Position numbers and translations under genes: made by a program | Notes under the pieces: model-generated | The model's input: only the letters and a program-made list of their open reading frames with translations | Told to the model about the DNA's origin: nothing | Databases searched by the model: none | From: Nocardia rhizosphaerihabitans | GTDB lineage: Bacteria > Actinomycetota > Actinomycetes > Mycobacteriales > Mycobacteriaceae | Assembly: GCF_014646295.1 (NCBI RefSeq) | Contig: NZ_BMNE01000001.1 | Location: 372,001-436,000, forward strand | Length of the DNA stretch: 64,000 nt | Reading direction: 5' to 3' | Shown here: positions 7,525 through 16,166 of the stretch, one piece after another | How the letters are laid out: each line of letters opens with the position of its first letter | How positions within the stretch are numbered: position 1 is the first letter of the stretch

Positions 7525-9021
7525 TCAGGAGGTCGTCGCGGCCTGCTCGCTGTGCGTGGTCGTCTCGTAGGCCTCGACATCGAAGGAACGCAGCATCCGA
7601 TGGAATCGGAAGCTGAAGTCCGGCCACAGGCGGGAATGCTCGCCCCGTTCGTCGACGAACCAGCTGGTGCAATCGCCGTTCCAGACGGTTCCCGCGAATT
7701 TGGTCTGCAGGTCCCGGTTGTAGTCGGCCTGTGCCTGTTCGCGGACTTCGACGGTCCGCAGGCCCGCAGCGTCCATCGTCGTGATCGCATCGAGGATGTA
7801 ATTGATCTGCGATTCGATGGTGAACACCGCCGAGGTGTAGCTCAAGGCGGCGTTCGGGCCGATCATCAGGAACAGATTCGGGAAGTTCGCGATCGTGGTG
7901 CCCTTGTACACGCTGAGACCGTCGGCACCGAACACCTCCGCCAGGGTGCGCCCGTCCCGGCCGCTGATCAGGTCATAGGTCGGCGAGTCGGTGATCCGGA
8001 ACCCCGTCGCCAGCACGATCGCGTCGACCTCGCGCTCGGTGCCGTCGTTCGCGACGATCGAGTGCTCTCTGATCTCCTCGATGCCGTCGGTCACGACCTC
8101 GACATTCTCGCGCGCCAGCGCCGGGTAGTACTCGTTCGAGATCAGCATCCGCTTGCAGCCCAACCGGTAGGCCGGGGTGAGCTTGCGCCGCAGCGCCGCG
8201 TCCCGGATCACCCACCACAGCTTCAGGCGAGCGCCGAAGGCGAAGAAGTCGGCCAGCGGCGGGTATTTCGACTGCCAGAGCACGAAGGACTCACGCAGCC
8301 AGTAGACGCCGGCGCGGGCGACCCGTTGTGCCCCGGGGACATGCCGGTAGGCGAGGCGTTCCAGCAGGGTGTACCGGTGGCCGAGGCGGGGCAGCACCCA
8401 GGGCGCGCTGCGCTGGTACAGGTCGAGCCTGCCGACCTCGCCCGCGATCGACGGCACGATCTGGATGGCCGAGGCGCCGGTACCGACGACCGCGACCCGC
8501 TTACCGGCCAGATCGACGTCGTGATCCCACCGCGCGGAATGGAACAGCGCACCGCGAAACGTGCTGATGCCCTTGATCTCCGGCAACTTCGGCGCGCTCA
8601 GCGGACCCGCCGCCGACACCGTGATGTCGGCGGTGAACGCGCCCTTGCCGGTCCGGATATCCCAGCGCGCGGTCGCGCTGTTCCAGCGCGCGTCGGTCAC
8701 CTCGCAGTCGAGCAGGATCGCCTCGCGCACCCCCGCGCGGTCGACGACGTCCTGCACATACTGCTGGATCTGCGGCTGCGTCGAGAACGAGTGCGTCCAG
8801 TTCGGATTCGGCGCGAACGAATACGAATAGAGCTGGGACGGAACATCGCAGCCCGCGCCGGGATAGGTGTTGTCACGCCAGGTGCCACCGATGTCACTCG
8901 CGCGCTCGAACACGACGAAGTCGGTGATCCCGAGCCGGCGTAGCCGCATGGCCACGCCGAGCCCGGCGAACCCGGCCCCGATGATCGCCACCCGCACGTG
9001 GCGGCGGGGAATCTCGGTCAC
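7525..9021 (-). CDS. Type I Baeyer-Villiger-type flavin monooxygenase (second of a tandem pair)
   Basis: This 498-residue FAD/NADPH monooxygenase has a first dinucleotide-binding motif GAGFAGLG (residues 15-22). It also carries the Baeyer-Villiger fingerprint FxGxxxHxxxW as FRGALFHSARW (155-165), a second Rossmann motif VVGTGASAIQ (from 178) and the GGTWRDNTYPGAGCDVPS segment. The family inserts oxygen next to a ketone or hydroxylates activated positions. It is the last gene of the terpenoid/mevalonate operon. Its GTG overlaps the stop of the preceding monooxygenase (GTGA). A longer in-frame start at 9162 would lie inside the previous gene and is less likely. Its close similarity to its neighbour points to tandem duplication. 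The substrate is inferred to be a terpenoid ketone. Confidence 0.85.
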   Translation of the reverse strand: MTEIPRRHVRVAIIGAGFAGLGVAMRLRRLGITDFVVFERASDIGGTWRDNTYPGAGCDVPSQLYSYSFAPNPNWTHSFSTQPQIQQYVQDVVDRAGVREAILLDCEVTDARWNSATARWDIRTGKGAFTADITVSAAGPLSAPKLPEIKGISTFRGALFHSARWDHDVDLAGKRVAVVGTGASAIQIVPSIAGEVGRLDLYQRSAPWVLPRLGHRYTLLERLAYRHVPGAQRVARAGVYWLRESFVLWQSKYPPLADFFAFGARLKLWWVIRDAALRRKLTPAYRLGCKRMLISNEYYPALARENVEVVTDGIEEIREHSIVANDGTEREVDAIVLATGFRITDSPTYDLISGRDGRTLAEVFGADGLSVYKGTTIANFPNLFLMIGPNAALSYTSAVFTIESQINYILDAITTMDAAGLRTVEVREQAQADYNRDLQTKFAGTVWNGDCTSWFVDERGEHSRLWPDFSFRFHRMLRSFDVEAYETTTHSEQAATTS

Positions 9022-10511
9022 GGCGTCTTCGCCGTGGTTTCGTAGGCCTCGATGTCGAACGCGCGCACCAGCTTCCGGTATCGGAAGCTGAAGTCCGGCC
9101 ACAGCGCGGAGTTGTTGCCGTGCTTGTCGAGGAACCAGCTGGTGCAGCCGCCGGTGACCCACACGGTGCGGGCCATCTTGGGCGCGAGCCCGCGGTTGTA
9201 TTCGTGCTGTGCGTCCAGCTTGACCTCGAACGACTGCAGGTTTCGCTGGCGCATCGTGGTCACCGCGTCGACGACGTAGTTGATCTGGGACTCGATGATG
9301 TAGATCAGCGAGGTGTAGTTCAGCCCGGAGTTGGCGCCAAGCATGAAGAACATGTTGGGGAAGTTGGCGACCGTGGTGCCCTTGTACATCTGGTAGCCCT
9401 CGGCGTCGGCCGCCTCCGACACCGTCCGGCCGTCACGGCCGGTATAGAGGTTGAACGTCGGCGAATCGGCGACGTGGAAGCCGGTGGCCAGCACGATGGC
9501 GTCGACTTCACGCTCGGTGCCGTCCTCGGTCACGATCGAGCGCGCGCGCACCTCGGCGATACCGTCGGTGACGAGATCGACGTTGTCGCGGTCGAGCGCG
9601 CCGTAGAACTTGTTCGACACCAGCATGCGCTTGCAGCCGATGCGGTGCTTGGGCAGAACCTTGCGCCGCTTCTCCGGGTCCCGGATCTCGAGCCACATCT
9701 TCACCCGCCCGACCGTTTCCAGCAGCAGGCCGGTCCACGGGAGCTTCACCTGGGTCACGACGAATGCCTCGCGGGCGATGTAGATCAACGCCCTGATCAT
9801 CCGCTGCAGGCCTGGAACATGCTGGAAGGCGAAGCGCTCCGGCGCCAGGTAGGGCCGATTCAGCTGCGGCATCACCCAGGTCGCGGTGCGCTGGTACACA
9901 TCGAGTCGCTCGACCTGCGGTGCGATCGACGGGACGATCTGGACCGCGGAGGAGCCGGTGCCGATGACGGCGACTTTCCTGCCCGCCAAGCTCGCGTCGT
10001 GGTTCCAGCGCGCCGAATGGAAGATCTCGCCCTCGAAGCTCGAGATCCCCTTGATATCGGGAACATTCGGCTCGGCGAGCACGCCGGCGGCCGACACCAC
10101 GAAGTCGGCGGTGAAGGCACCGTTGCTGGTGTCGACCTCCCACCGGCCGTCGGCATCGATCCAGCGCGCGGCTGTCATCGTGGTGTCGAACAGATGCTTG
10201 TCGCGCACGCCGTAGCGGTCGGCCACCTGCCGCAGGTACTGCTCGATCTCGGCTTGCGGCGAGAACGAGCGGGACCAGTGCGGGTTCAGCGCGAACGAAT
10301 ACGAGTAGAGGTGGGACGGTACGTCGCAGCCCGCCCCCGGATAGGTGTTGTCACGCCAGGTACCGCCCACGTCGGCGCCGCGTTCGACGACGAGGTAGTC
10401 GGTCACGCCCCGCTGGCTCAGCCGGATGGCCGTGCCGAGTCCGGACAGTCCGCTGCCGATGATCATGACCTGGATGTGCCGCCGCGACGTCGACGTGTTG
10501 CTACTGCTCAT
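9018..10511 (-). CDS. Type I Baeyer-Villiger-type flavin monooxygenase (first of a tandem pair)
   Basis: This 497-residue paralogue of the downstream gene has an N-terminal FAD motif GSGLSGLG (19-26), the Baeyer-Villiger fingerprint FEGEIFHSARW (159-169) and a second GTGSSAVQI Rossmann motif. The ends of the two proteins are also alike (CTSWFLDKHGNNSALWPDFS here, CTSWFVDERGEHSRLWPDFS in the neighbour). It starts at ATG 10511, 9 bases after the HMG-CoA synthase stop, with GAGG ahead. Two consecutive oxygenations, or one oxygenase per intermediate, would fit late tailoring of the operon's product. Simple ketone or steroid degradation is an alternative role but is not supported by the neighbours. 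Confidence 0.85.
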   Translation of the reverse strand: MSSSNTSTSRRHIQVMIIGSGLSGLGTAIRLSQRGVTDYLVVERGADVGGTWRDNTYPGAGCDVPSHLYSYSFALNPHWSRSFSPQAEIEQYLRQVADRYGVRDKHLFDTTMTAARWIDADGRWEVDTSNGAFTADFVVSAAGVLAEPNVPDIKGISSFEGEIFHSARWNHDASLAGRKVAVIGTGSSAVQIVPSIAPQVERLDVYQRTATWVMPQLNRPYLAPERFAFQHVPGLQRMIRALIYIAREAFVVTQVKLPWTGLLLETVGRVKMWLEIRDPEKRRKVLPKHRIGCKRMLVSNKFYGALDRDNVDLVTDGIAEVRARSIVTEDGTEREVDAIVLATGFHVADSPTFNLYTGRDGRTVSEAADAEGYQMYKGTTVANFPNMFFMLGANSGLNYTSLIYIIESQINYVVDAVTTMRQRNLQSFEVKLDAQHEYNRGLAPKMARTVWVTGGCTSWFLDKHGNNSALWPDFSFRYRKLVRAFDIEAYETTAKTP

Positions 10512-10520
10512 GTGGCGACC

Positions 10521-11693
10521 TCAGCGGGATTCGTAGATGCGTTTGTGGCCGGAGACGGCGGCCAGCCGGTATGGGCGTCGGGTTTCCTCCGGCATGGCGT
10601 GGTACGCGCCGTCGCTGGGCGAGGTGGCCTCGTGCAGCTGCAGGTAGTGGTCGTAGTCCAGCAGCTCCCGAGAGCTGATCGCCGCCCGGTTGGCCTCGGT
10701 CCGCAGGTGCTCGCGGTAGCCGGGCTGCACTGTGCCGCTGAAGAATTCGGCGACGCTGCCCGATCCGTAGCTGATCATGGCCAGCGCCCGGTCGGTCAGA
10801 TCGCCCGCGTGGTCGAGCAGCGAGGCCAAGCCGAGGTAGAGCGAGGCGGTGTAGCTGTTGCCGACCGTGCGGTTGTAGAGGGTGGTGTCGCCGATCGCGG
10901 CCTCGATCTCGGCGGCGTCGACGGTGTGGCCCTGGCTCTCGAGCAGGTGGCGGTGCGCCTTGTAGGCCATCTTGGTGAAGGGCTGGTGGTAGCAGAACGC
11001 GGCGAACTCCGACAGGTCGCGCCCGCCCTGGCGGCGGTAGTCGGTCCACGCCTCCTGGGCCGCCTTCTGGTAGGCGTTGACCGAGGTCTTGCCGTCGACG
11101 ATGGCGGCGGTCCGGTAGTTGGGCCGCCAGAAGTCCATGATGTCGGCGCTGTAGAGCCCGGACTGCGGATCCAGTTGCAGGATGGCCGGATTCGCGCTGA
11201 CGAGCATCGCGACAGCGGCCGCGCCCTGAGTCGGTTCGCCCGGGGTGTCGAGCTCGTACTTGGCGATGTCGGCGGCGATGACCAGCACCCGCTGCGACGG
11301 GTCGCGCGCGATCAGGCCCGCGGCGAACTGCAGACCCGCCGTGCCGCCGTAGCAGGCCTGCTTGAGCTCGACCACACGTGCGGCGTTGGGCAGCCCGATC
11401 AGCGAATGCAGGTACAGCGCAGCGGCTTTGGACTGGTCGACACCGGTCTCGGTGGCCAGCAGCACGGTGCGGATGTTGTCGGTGCCGTGGCGCTCGATGA
11501 TCGGCTGCGCGGCGGCCGCGGCGATGGTGACGATGTCCTCGTCGGCCGCGGCGACGCTCATCTTCTCCTGGCCGATGCCGAGGTAGAACTTGTCGCGGTC
11601 CACCCCGAGCCTTTCGGCGAGGACGGCGTGGTCGAGGGCGTAGTGGGTGGTGGCGAACGACAGGTCGTGGATGCCGACCGGAGTTGTATTCAT
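10521..11693 (-). CDS. mvaS: Hydroxymethylglutaryl-CoA synthase
   Basis: This 390-residue protein condenses acetyl-CoA and acetoacetyl-CoA to HMG-CoA, the first committed mevalonate step. The catalytic cysteine is C114 in ELKQACYGGTAGLQ. The glutamate region LLATETGVDQSK and the histidine-containing FCYHQPFTKMAYKAH are in place, as is the late YGSGSVAEFFSG motif. Length matches bacterial enzymes (about 390). The ATG overlaps the HMG-CoA reductase stop. Gene order (mevalonate kinase, decarboxylase, phosphomevalonate kinase, isomerase, reductase, synthase) is the standard actinobacterial mevalonate order known from terpenoid clusters. Confidence 0.95.
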   Translation of the reverse strand: MNTTPVGIHDLSFATTHYALDHAVLAERLGVDRDKFYLGIGQEKMSVAAADEDIVTIAAAAAQPIIERHGTDNIRTVLLATETGVDQSKAAALYLHSLIGLPNAARVVELKQACYGGTAGLQFAAGLIARDPSQRVLVIAADIAKYELDTPGEPTQGAAAVAMLVSANPAILQLDPQSGLYSADIMDFWRPNYRTAAIVDGKTSVNAYQKAAQEAWTDYRRQGGRDLSEFAAFCYHQPFTKMAYKAHRHLLESQGHTVDAAEIEAAIGDTTLYNRTVGNSYTASLYLGLASLLDHAGDLTDRALAMISYGSGSVAEFFSGTVQPGYREHLRTEANRAAISSRELLDYDHYLQLHEATSPSDGAYHAMPEETRRPYRLAAVSGHKRIYESR

Positions 11694-12748
11694 CGTTGTG
11701 TTCCGTTGCTCGTGGTTGACCGCTCGAATTGGGTGTGGGCGCGCATCAATTCACCGCGATTGGTCTGTGCGGCCATCAGCGACAGCTCGCCGCACAGCAC
11801 GGTCGCCGCGGCGATGACGGCGAGGCGGCGGGCGTTCTCGCCGGGCTCGCGGTCCTCGCGGCAGCCGAGGCGCTCGAGGTTCTCGTCCACGAAACTCGCG
11901 TGTTTGCCGTTGCCGACGGTGCCGACGATCAGGTTGGGCAGCGTGCACGAGAAGTACAGGTCACCGTCGCGGTCCTCGGCGTGGGTGACGCCCTGGGAGC
12001 CCTCGACGATGTTCGCGGCGTCCTGCCCGGTGGCCAGGTAGAACGCCAGCAGCATGTTGGCGTAATGCGCGTTGGCGGAACGGATTCCGCCCGCCAGCAG
12101 CGTGCCGATCAGGTTCTTGCGGATATTGAGTTCCACCACCTGCTTGGCGGTGGTGTGCAGGCGCTGCTGCACCACCTCGCGCGGGATCAGCAGCTCGGTG
12201 ACGACGTTCTTGCCGCGCCCGAGGATTCCGTTGACCGCGGTGGCCTTCTTGTCGGTGCAGAAGTTGCCGGAGATGGAGCCGTAGCGCACGCCGGAGACCG
12301 TGGCCAGGATGTGGTCCATCAGGTGGTCGCTGGCCAGGGTGGCCATGTTGTGACCCGACGCGTCTCCGGTGCTGAACTCGAACCGCAGGAACAGCAGGTT
12401 GCCGTTGATCTGGTGGTGCAGGTCGATCAGGCGGGCGAAGCGGCTGCTGCCGGTGACGACCTCCTGCAACTCGGCGAAGCGATCCTTCAGCTGCCGGACC
12501 GCGGTGAGCGCGGTGTAGGCGTCGTCGGCTTCGAGCAGGATCGAGCGGGTCATCCGCTCGTCGATGAGCGTCGAGACGATGCCGCGCTCGGTGAGGGTGG
12601 AGATCCGGGCGCCGCGGCCGACCGAGGGCCACAGGGGCGTTTCGTAGGTGGCCAAGGGGACGTCGACGGCATCGTCGACGATACTGCCCGTAATGCGCAA
12701 GGGCCCCACCCACTGCAGCGGGACCGCTGCGTACGACATGTCATTCAT
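11690..12748 (-). CDS. hmgr: Hydroxymethylglutaryl-CoA reductase
   Basis: This 352-residue enzyme reduces HMG-CoA to mevalonate. Class I type motifs are visible: the glutamate-bearing YETPLWPSVGRGARIS, DKKATAVNGILGRGK with the catalytic lysine, a SGHNMAT segment, GTVGNGKHAS and the C-terminal ELMRAHTQFER with the catalytic histidine. ATG 12748 is chosen because GGAGGAG lies just ahead; a longer frame to 12802 lacks such a site. Its start overlaps the end of the isomerase gene by 8 bases and its stop overlaps the synthase start. Confidence 0.94.
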   Translation of the reverse strand: MNDMSYAAVPLQWVGPLRITGSIVDDAVDVPLATYETPLWPSVGRGARISTLTERGIVSTLIDERMTRSILLEADDAYTALTAVRQLKDRFAELQEVVTGSSRFARLIDLHHQINGNLLFLRFEFSTGDASGHNMATLASDHLMDHILATVSGVRYGSISGNFCTDKKATAVNGILGRGKNVVTELLIPREVVQQRLHTTAKQVVELNIRKNLIGTLLAGGIRSANAHYANMLLAFYLATGQDAANIVEGSQGVTHAEDRDGDLYFSCTLPNLIVGTVGNGKHASFVDENLERLGCREDREPGENARRLAVIAAATVLCGELSLMAAQTNRGELMRAHTQFERSTTSNGTQR

Positions 12749-13838
12749 GGATGACTCCTCCTCGGTCGTTCGATTCGTGCCACCGGGGACTCCGGTGGGC
12801 AAGTGCTGCCACGTCGATGCCGCGCAGTGCGCAGAAGGTCGCCACGTCCCCGGTGATCAGCAGGTCGCAGCCGGCCAGCTCGGCCGGAGTGCGGGCGCCG
12901 AGCACGGTCAGGATCTGGCGCAGCTGATCGAGCCACGTGCGGATCTGCGTGACCAGCGCGTCGGTGTCCTGGCGCACGATCGTGTCCAGGAACGCACCCG
13001 CCACACCGGTAGCGTCGGCGCCCAGCGCCAGCGCGCGGGCGATGTCGAGCGGTGACCGGATGCCACCGGACGCGGCGATACCGATCCCGTCGAGGCCTGC
13101 GCTGTCCAGCAGGCAGTTGGGGGTCGACTGGCCCCAGCTCTCGATGAAGGCGAAGTCGGCGGCCGGGCGCCGCTCGTTCTCGATGCGCGCGAAGTTGGTG
13201 CCGCCGCGGCCACCGACATCGGCCACCGAGACTCCGGCGTCGCGCAGCCACGTGACCGTCTGCCTGCTCAGGCCGAACCCGACTTCCTTGACGATCACCG
13301 GGACCGGCACATTGGCGGTGATGTGCTCGATCTGGCGGGGCCACGATCCGAAGGACCGGTCGCCCTCGGGCATCACGACTTCCTGCACGGCGTTGAGGTG
13401 GATCTGCAGCGCGTCGGCCTCGAGCAGATCGATCGCCCGCCGCACCTGATCCAGCGAGGCCGTCGCGTTGACGTTGGCCATGACGAATCCGTGCGGATTC
13501 TCCTGGCGCAGCACGCGATAGGTGTCGGCGACCGCGGGGTCGCGGAAGTAGGCGCTCATCGAGCCGGTGGCGATGGGGATGCCGGTTTCGCGAGCGGCGA
13601 TGGCCAGTTTGCGGTTGATCTCGCCGGTCTTGGCGCTGCCGCCGGTCATCGCGTTGACGTAGAGCGGTGTGGCCCACTGCTTTCCGGCGACATCGACGGC
13701 CAGCGACACGTCGTCGCTGTCGATGCCCGCCAGCGCGTGGTGGACGAAGGTGACGCAGTCGAAGTCGTTGGCGGCGGTGTCGGCGCTGCGCTGGTTCACC
13801 GCGTGGCGAACGTGGTCATCCTTGCGATCGGCGATCAT
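12741..13838 (-). CDS. fni: Isopentenyl-diphosphate delta-isomerase, type 2 (FMN-dependent)
   Basis: This 365-residue protein interconverts IPP and DMAPP using reduced FMN. Visible signatures are RKDDHVRHAV at the N-terminus, YVNAMTGGSAKTGEINR, ATGSMSAYFRDP, the glycine-rich GGRGGTNFARIENER and the phosphate-binding ASGGIRSPLDIARALALGAD. The ATG at 13838 overlaps the phosphomevalonate kinase stop. A type 2 isomerase inside a mevalonate operon is the usual actinobacterial arrangement and gives the operon both C5 units. Confidence 0.95.
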   Translation of the reverse strand: MIADRKDDHVRHAVNQRSADTAANDFDCVTFVHHALAGIDSDDVSLAVDVAGKQWATPLYVNAMTGGSAKTGEINRKLAIAARETGIPIATGSMSAYFRDPAVADTYRVLRQENPHGFVMANVNATASLDQVRRAIDLLEADALQIHLNAVQEVVMPEGDRSFGSWPRQIEHITANVPVPVIVKEVGFGLSRQTVTWLRDAGVSVADVGGRGGTNFARIENERRPAADFAFIESWGQSTPNCLLDSAGLDGIGIAASGGIRSPLDIARALALGADATGVAGAFLDTIVRQDTDALVTQIRTWLDQLRQILTVLGARTPAELAGCDLLITGDVATFCALRGIDVAALAHRSPRWHESNDRGGVIHE

Positions 13839-15133
13839 GCGGTCTCCCCTTCGAACGGGTGGGTCCGCAACGGCAGCGGCTGGATACCGGCGGCGATCCA
13901 CCGGCCGGTGAGTTCGGCGATCGCGGCCGTGCGGGTGCGGTCGACGAGCGCGATGCCGCAGTCGCCGCCGCCCGCGCCGGACGGTTTGGCCGCCGCGCCG
14001 ACGGCGATACCCGCCGCGCACAGCGCGTGCAGGCGTGGCGTCATGATGCCGAGTCCGGAGGTCTGGTCGAGGTCGAGCAGAAGCTCACGCGCGCGGTCGA
14101 TCTCGCTGCCGACTGCGGCGGAGTCGTCGGCTTCGATCGCGGTCAGCAGGCGCTGGACGCAGTCGTTGCTGCGGGCGTTGAACGTGGCACGATCACCCGG
14201 CGTGCGCGTGGCCGTGCCGAGTCCTGCGACCAATGCCGGTGTGGAGGCGGGGTTTCCGGTCCAGCCGACCTGCAAGGCGAGTCCGGTCGGCGTGGGCAGC
14301 GGGCGTACGGACAGCCCGGGCCACGGTGCATGCACGGCGGCGTCGATGCCGTCGGCAGCGGCGATCTCGGCGACGGCCGCGCGATCGGGGGAACCGTAGG
14401 CGAGCCAGCCGCCCCAGGTGCTCACGGCCACATCGCCGCCGGACGCGCGCGGGTTGACCGCGATGGTGGCCAGCATGGCCAGCCGGTACCGCTGCATCGC
14501 CGTGAGTTCGAGCTCGTGGAACTGCCCGAGGGCGGCGATGGTGGCCACCGTCACGGCCGCGCTGGAGCCGAGACCGTACTTGCGGCCGTCGGCATCGCCC
14601 AGATCGGCTACGATGTCCACTTCGTAAGGGCGGGAAGGGATTCCACGCTCGGTGAGCAAACGATCGATGACCGACGCTGCGGCGAAAACATAAGCGAATG
14701 CCGCGGGCACAACGGCATCGGGCGTCAACGGGACCAGACGCTCACCGTCACGGCCGCAGTCCAGCGTCACGCCGCCGTCCAGATCCGACCGCAGCGTCAC
14801 CGCCACCCCGGCGACCGCGCCGGTCACCGCGGCAGACGCCTCGTGCACCCCAACGGGCGCGCCGATCGCTGTGCCGAATTCCCCTGCCACCCCGGCAGCC
14901 GCGTCGGCGACCGTGGCGGTGGCATAACGGTCGACGGCGGTGAGCACCGCGAGATGCCCGGGCTCGACGACGGCGTACTCACCTGCGATGAACAGCTTTC
15001 CTGGTGCGCGACAACTGATCACAGGCCCGTCGCCATCCGCGCTCCCGAGCCGACCTGCGGGGCCGGTCGGCGATCGCCGGCTGTCCGCAGTCAGGGTCCC
15101 GGAAAGATCTCCGCTGCTACTCACCGTCGCCAC
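13835..15133 (-). CDS. mvaK2: Phosphomevalonate kinase
   Basis: This 432-residue GHMP kinase converts phosphomevalonate to diphosphomevalonate. The N-terminal substrate motif APGKLFIAGEYAVVEPGH, the ATP-binding motif KYGLGSSAAVTVAT and the C-terminal KPSGAGGGDCGIAL glycine motif occur in order. It is about 60 residues longer than many bacterial versions, because of a Ser/Gly/Pro-rich N-terminal extension of about 37 residues. The GTG at 15133 overlaps the decarboxylase gene by 17 bases. GTG at 15124 is an alternative, and no strong ribosome binding site decides between them. Confidence 0.92.
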   Translation of the reverse strand: MATVSSSGDLSGTLTADSRRSPTGPAGRLGSADGDGPVISCRAPGKLFIAGEYAVVEPGHLAVLTAVDRYATATVADAAAGVAGEFGTAIGAPVGVHEASAAVTGAVAGVAVTLRSDLDGGVTLDCGRDGERLVPLTPDAVVPAAFAYVFAAASVIDRLLTERGIPSRPYEVDIVADLGDADGRKYGLGSSAAVTVATIAALGQFHELELTAMQRYRLAMLATIAVNPRASGGDVAVSTWGGWLAYGSPDRAAVAEIAAADGIDAAVHAPWPGLSVRPLPTPTGLALQVGWTGNPASTPALVAGLGTATRTPGDRATFNARSNDCVQRLLTAIEADDSAAVGSEIDRARELLLDLDQTSGLGIMTPRLHALCAAGIAVGAAAKPSGAGGGDCGIALVDRTRTAAIAELTGRWIAAGIQPLPLRTHPFEGETA

Positions 15134-16166
15134 CCGTCGTCAGCCGTGCGCCCGGACCGATGTGCGCGGTCCGGGTGGTCACGAACTCCCCCAGGCCCTC
15201 GATCGTGGCGGCCACCAGGGGCGCATCGGCGCGGGTGCACAGCACCTTCACGTTGGGACCCGCGTCGATGGTCGCGTACGCGACGATGCCGTCGGCGCGC
15301 AGCGCAAGCACCGCGTCCAGGATGGCGAGCGAGTGTGGGGACAGGTAGCGGATGGCCGGTCGCGCCGTGAGCATGGTGGCGTGCATCCCGAGGGCGTTGC
15401 GCTCGGCGATCTCACCGATCGCGGGAAGATCCTGGCGGGCAACAGCTTTGCGCATCTCGGCGAGGTCGAGCACCGAAGATTCGGCCCACGGCCGGTAGAA
15501 CGGCGAGGTCTCGGTGGTCTGGCGCATGGCGACGCGGCTCGACACCGCCTTCGCACCCGCTTCGACGACGGCCACCACGAGCGCCGGGTCGAGTTCGTCG
15601 CCGCCGATCGGCTCCGCGTAGGAGCTCAGATCGCCCGCTTCGCCGTCGCCGTCACCCGCGTGCCAGACGACGAAGCCGCCGAAGATGGAGCGAGAGGCCG
15701 AACCGGAGCCGCGGCGGGCCAGGCGCGAGAGGGCGCGACCGTCCAGGTCCAGGCCGTAGGCCGCGGCCGCCGCGGTGGCCAGTGCGGCGAACCCGCTCGC
15801 CGAGGACGCCAGGCCCGCACCGGTCGGGCCCGCGTTGGCGGTCACCACCGCGGCCCGATCGGTGCGGCCGGCCTTGGCGCGGACCAGGTCGAGGAACTTC
15901 TCGACGCGGGCGAGCGCGGTGCCGGTGGCGGCGGCGTCGTTGAGCTCGACGGTGTCGGCGGGACCGTCGATCAGCCGCACCGATGTCGTGGTCGGGAAGA
16001 TGTCCAGCGTCATCGACAGACTCCCCGTGACGGGGAGGAACAGGGTTTCGTCGCGCTTGCCCCAGTACTTCACCAGGGCGATGTTCGGGTAGGCGACCGC
16101 GACGGCCTCGCCGTCGCGATCCTCGGACCGCTCGGACGCTACGGATACTGCGGAGGGGAATGTCAT
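15117..16166 (-). CDS. mvaD: Diphosphomevalonate decarboxylase
   Basis: This 349-residue GHMP-superfamily enzyme gives IPP, CO2 and ADP from diphosphomevalonate. The signature NIALVKYWGKRDE lies near the N-terminus (about 28-40), the ATP loop GAGLASSASGFAALA follows, and RRGSGSASRSIFGGFVVW contains the conserved serine/arginine region. The catalytic aspartate segment is TIDAGPNVKVLC. ATG 16166 overlaps the mevalonate kinase stop (ATGA). The open frame continues upstream, but only over the kinase gene. Confidence 0.94.
   Translation of the reverse strand: MTFPSAVSVASERSEDRDGEAVAVAYPNIALVKYWGKRDETLFLPVTGSLSMTLDIFPTTTSVRLIDGPADTVELNDAAATGTALARVEKFLDLVRAKAGRTDRAAVVTANAGPTGAGLASSASGFAALATAAAAAYGLDLDGRALSRLARRGSGSASRSIFGGFVVWHAGDGDGEAGDLSSYAEPIGGDELDPALVVAVVEAGAKAVSSRVAMRQTTETSPFYRPWAESSVLDLAEMRKAVARQDLPAIGEIAERNALGMHATMLTARPAIRYLSPHSLAILDAVLALRADGIVAYATIDAGPNVKVLCTRADAPLVAATIEGLGEFVTTRTAHIGPGARLTTGGDGE

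Noticed and set aside
9120..12041. 973-codon open frame on the plus strand opposite a monooxygenase and HMG-CoA genes
   Set aside because: It covers three well-supported minus-strand genes. The composition is a mirror artefact and there is no ribosome binding site.
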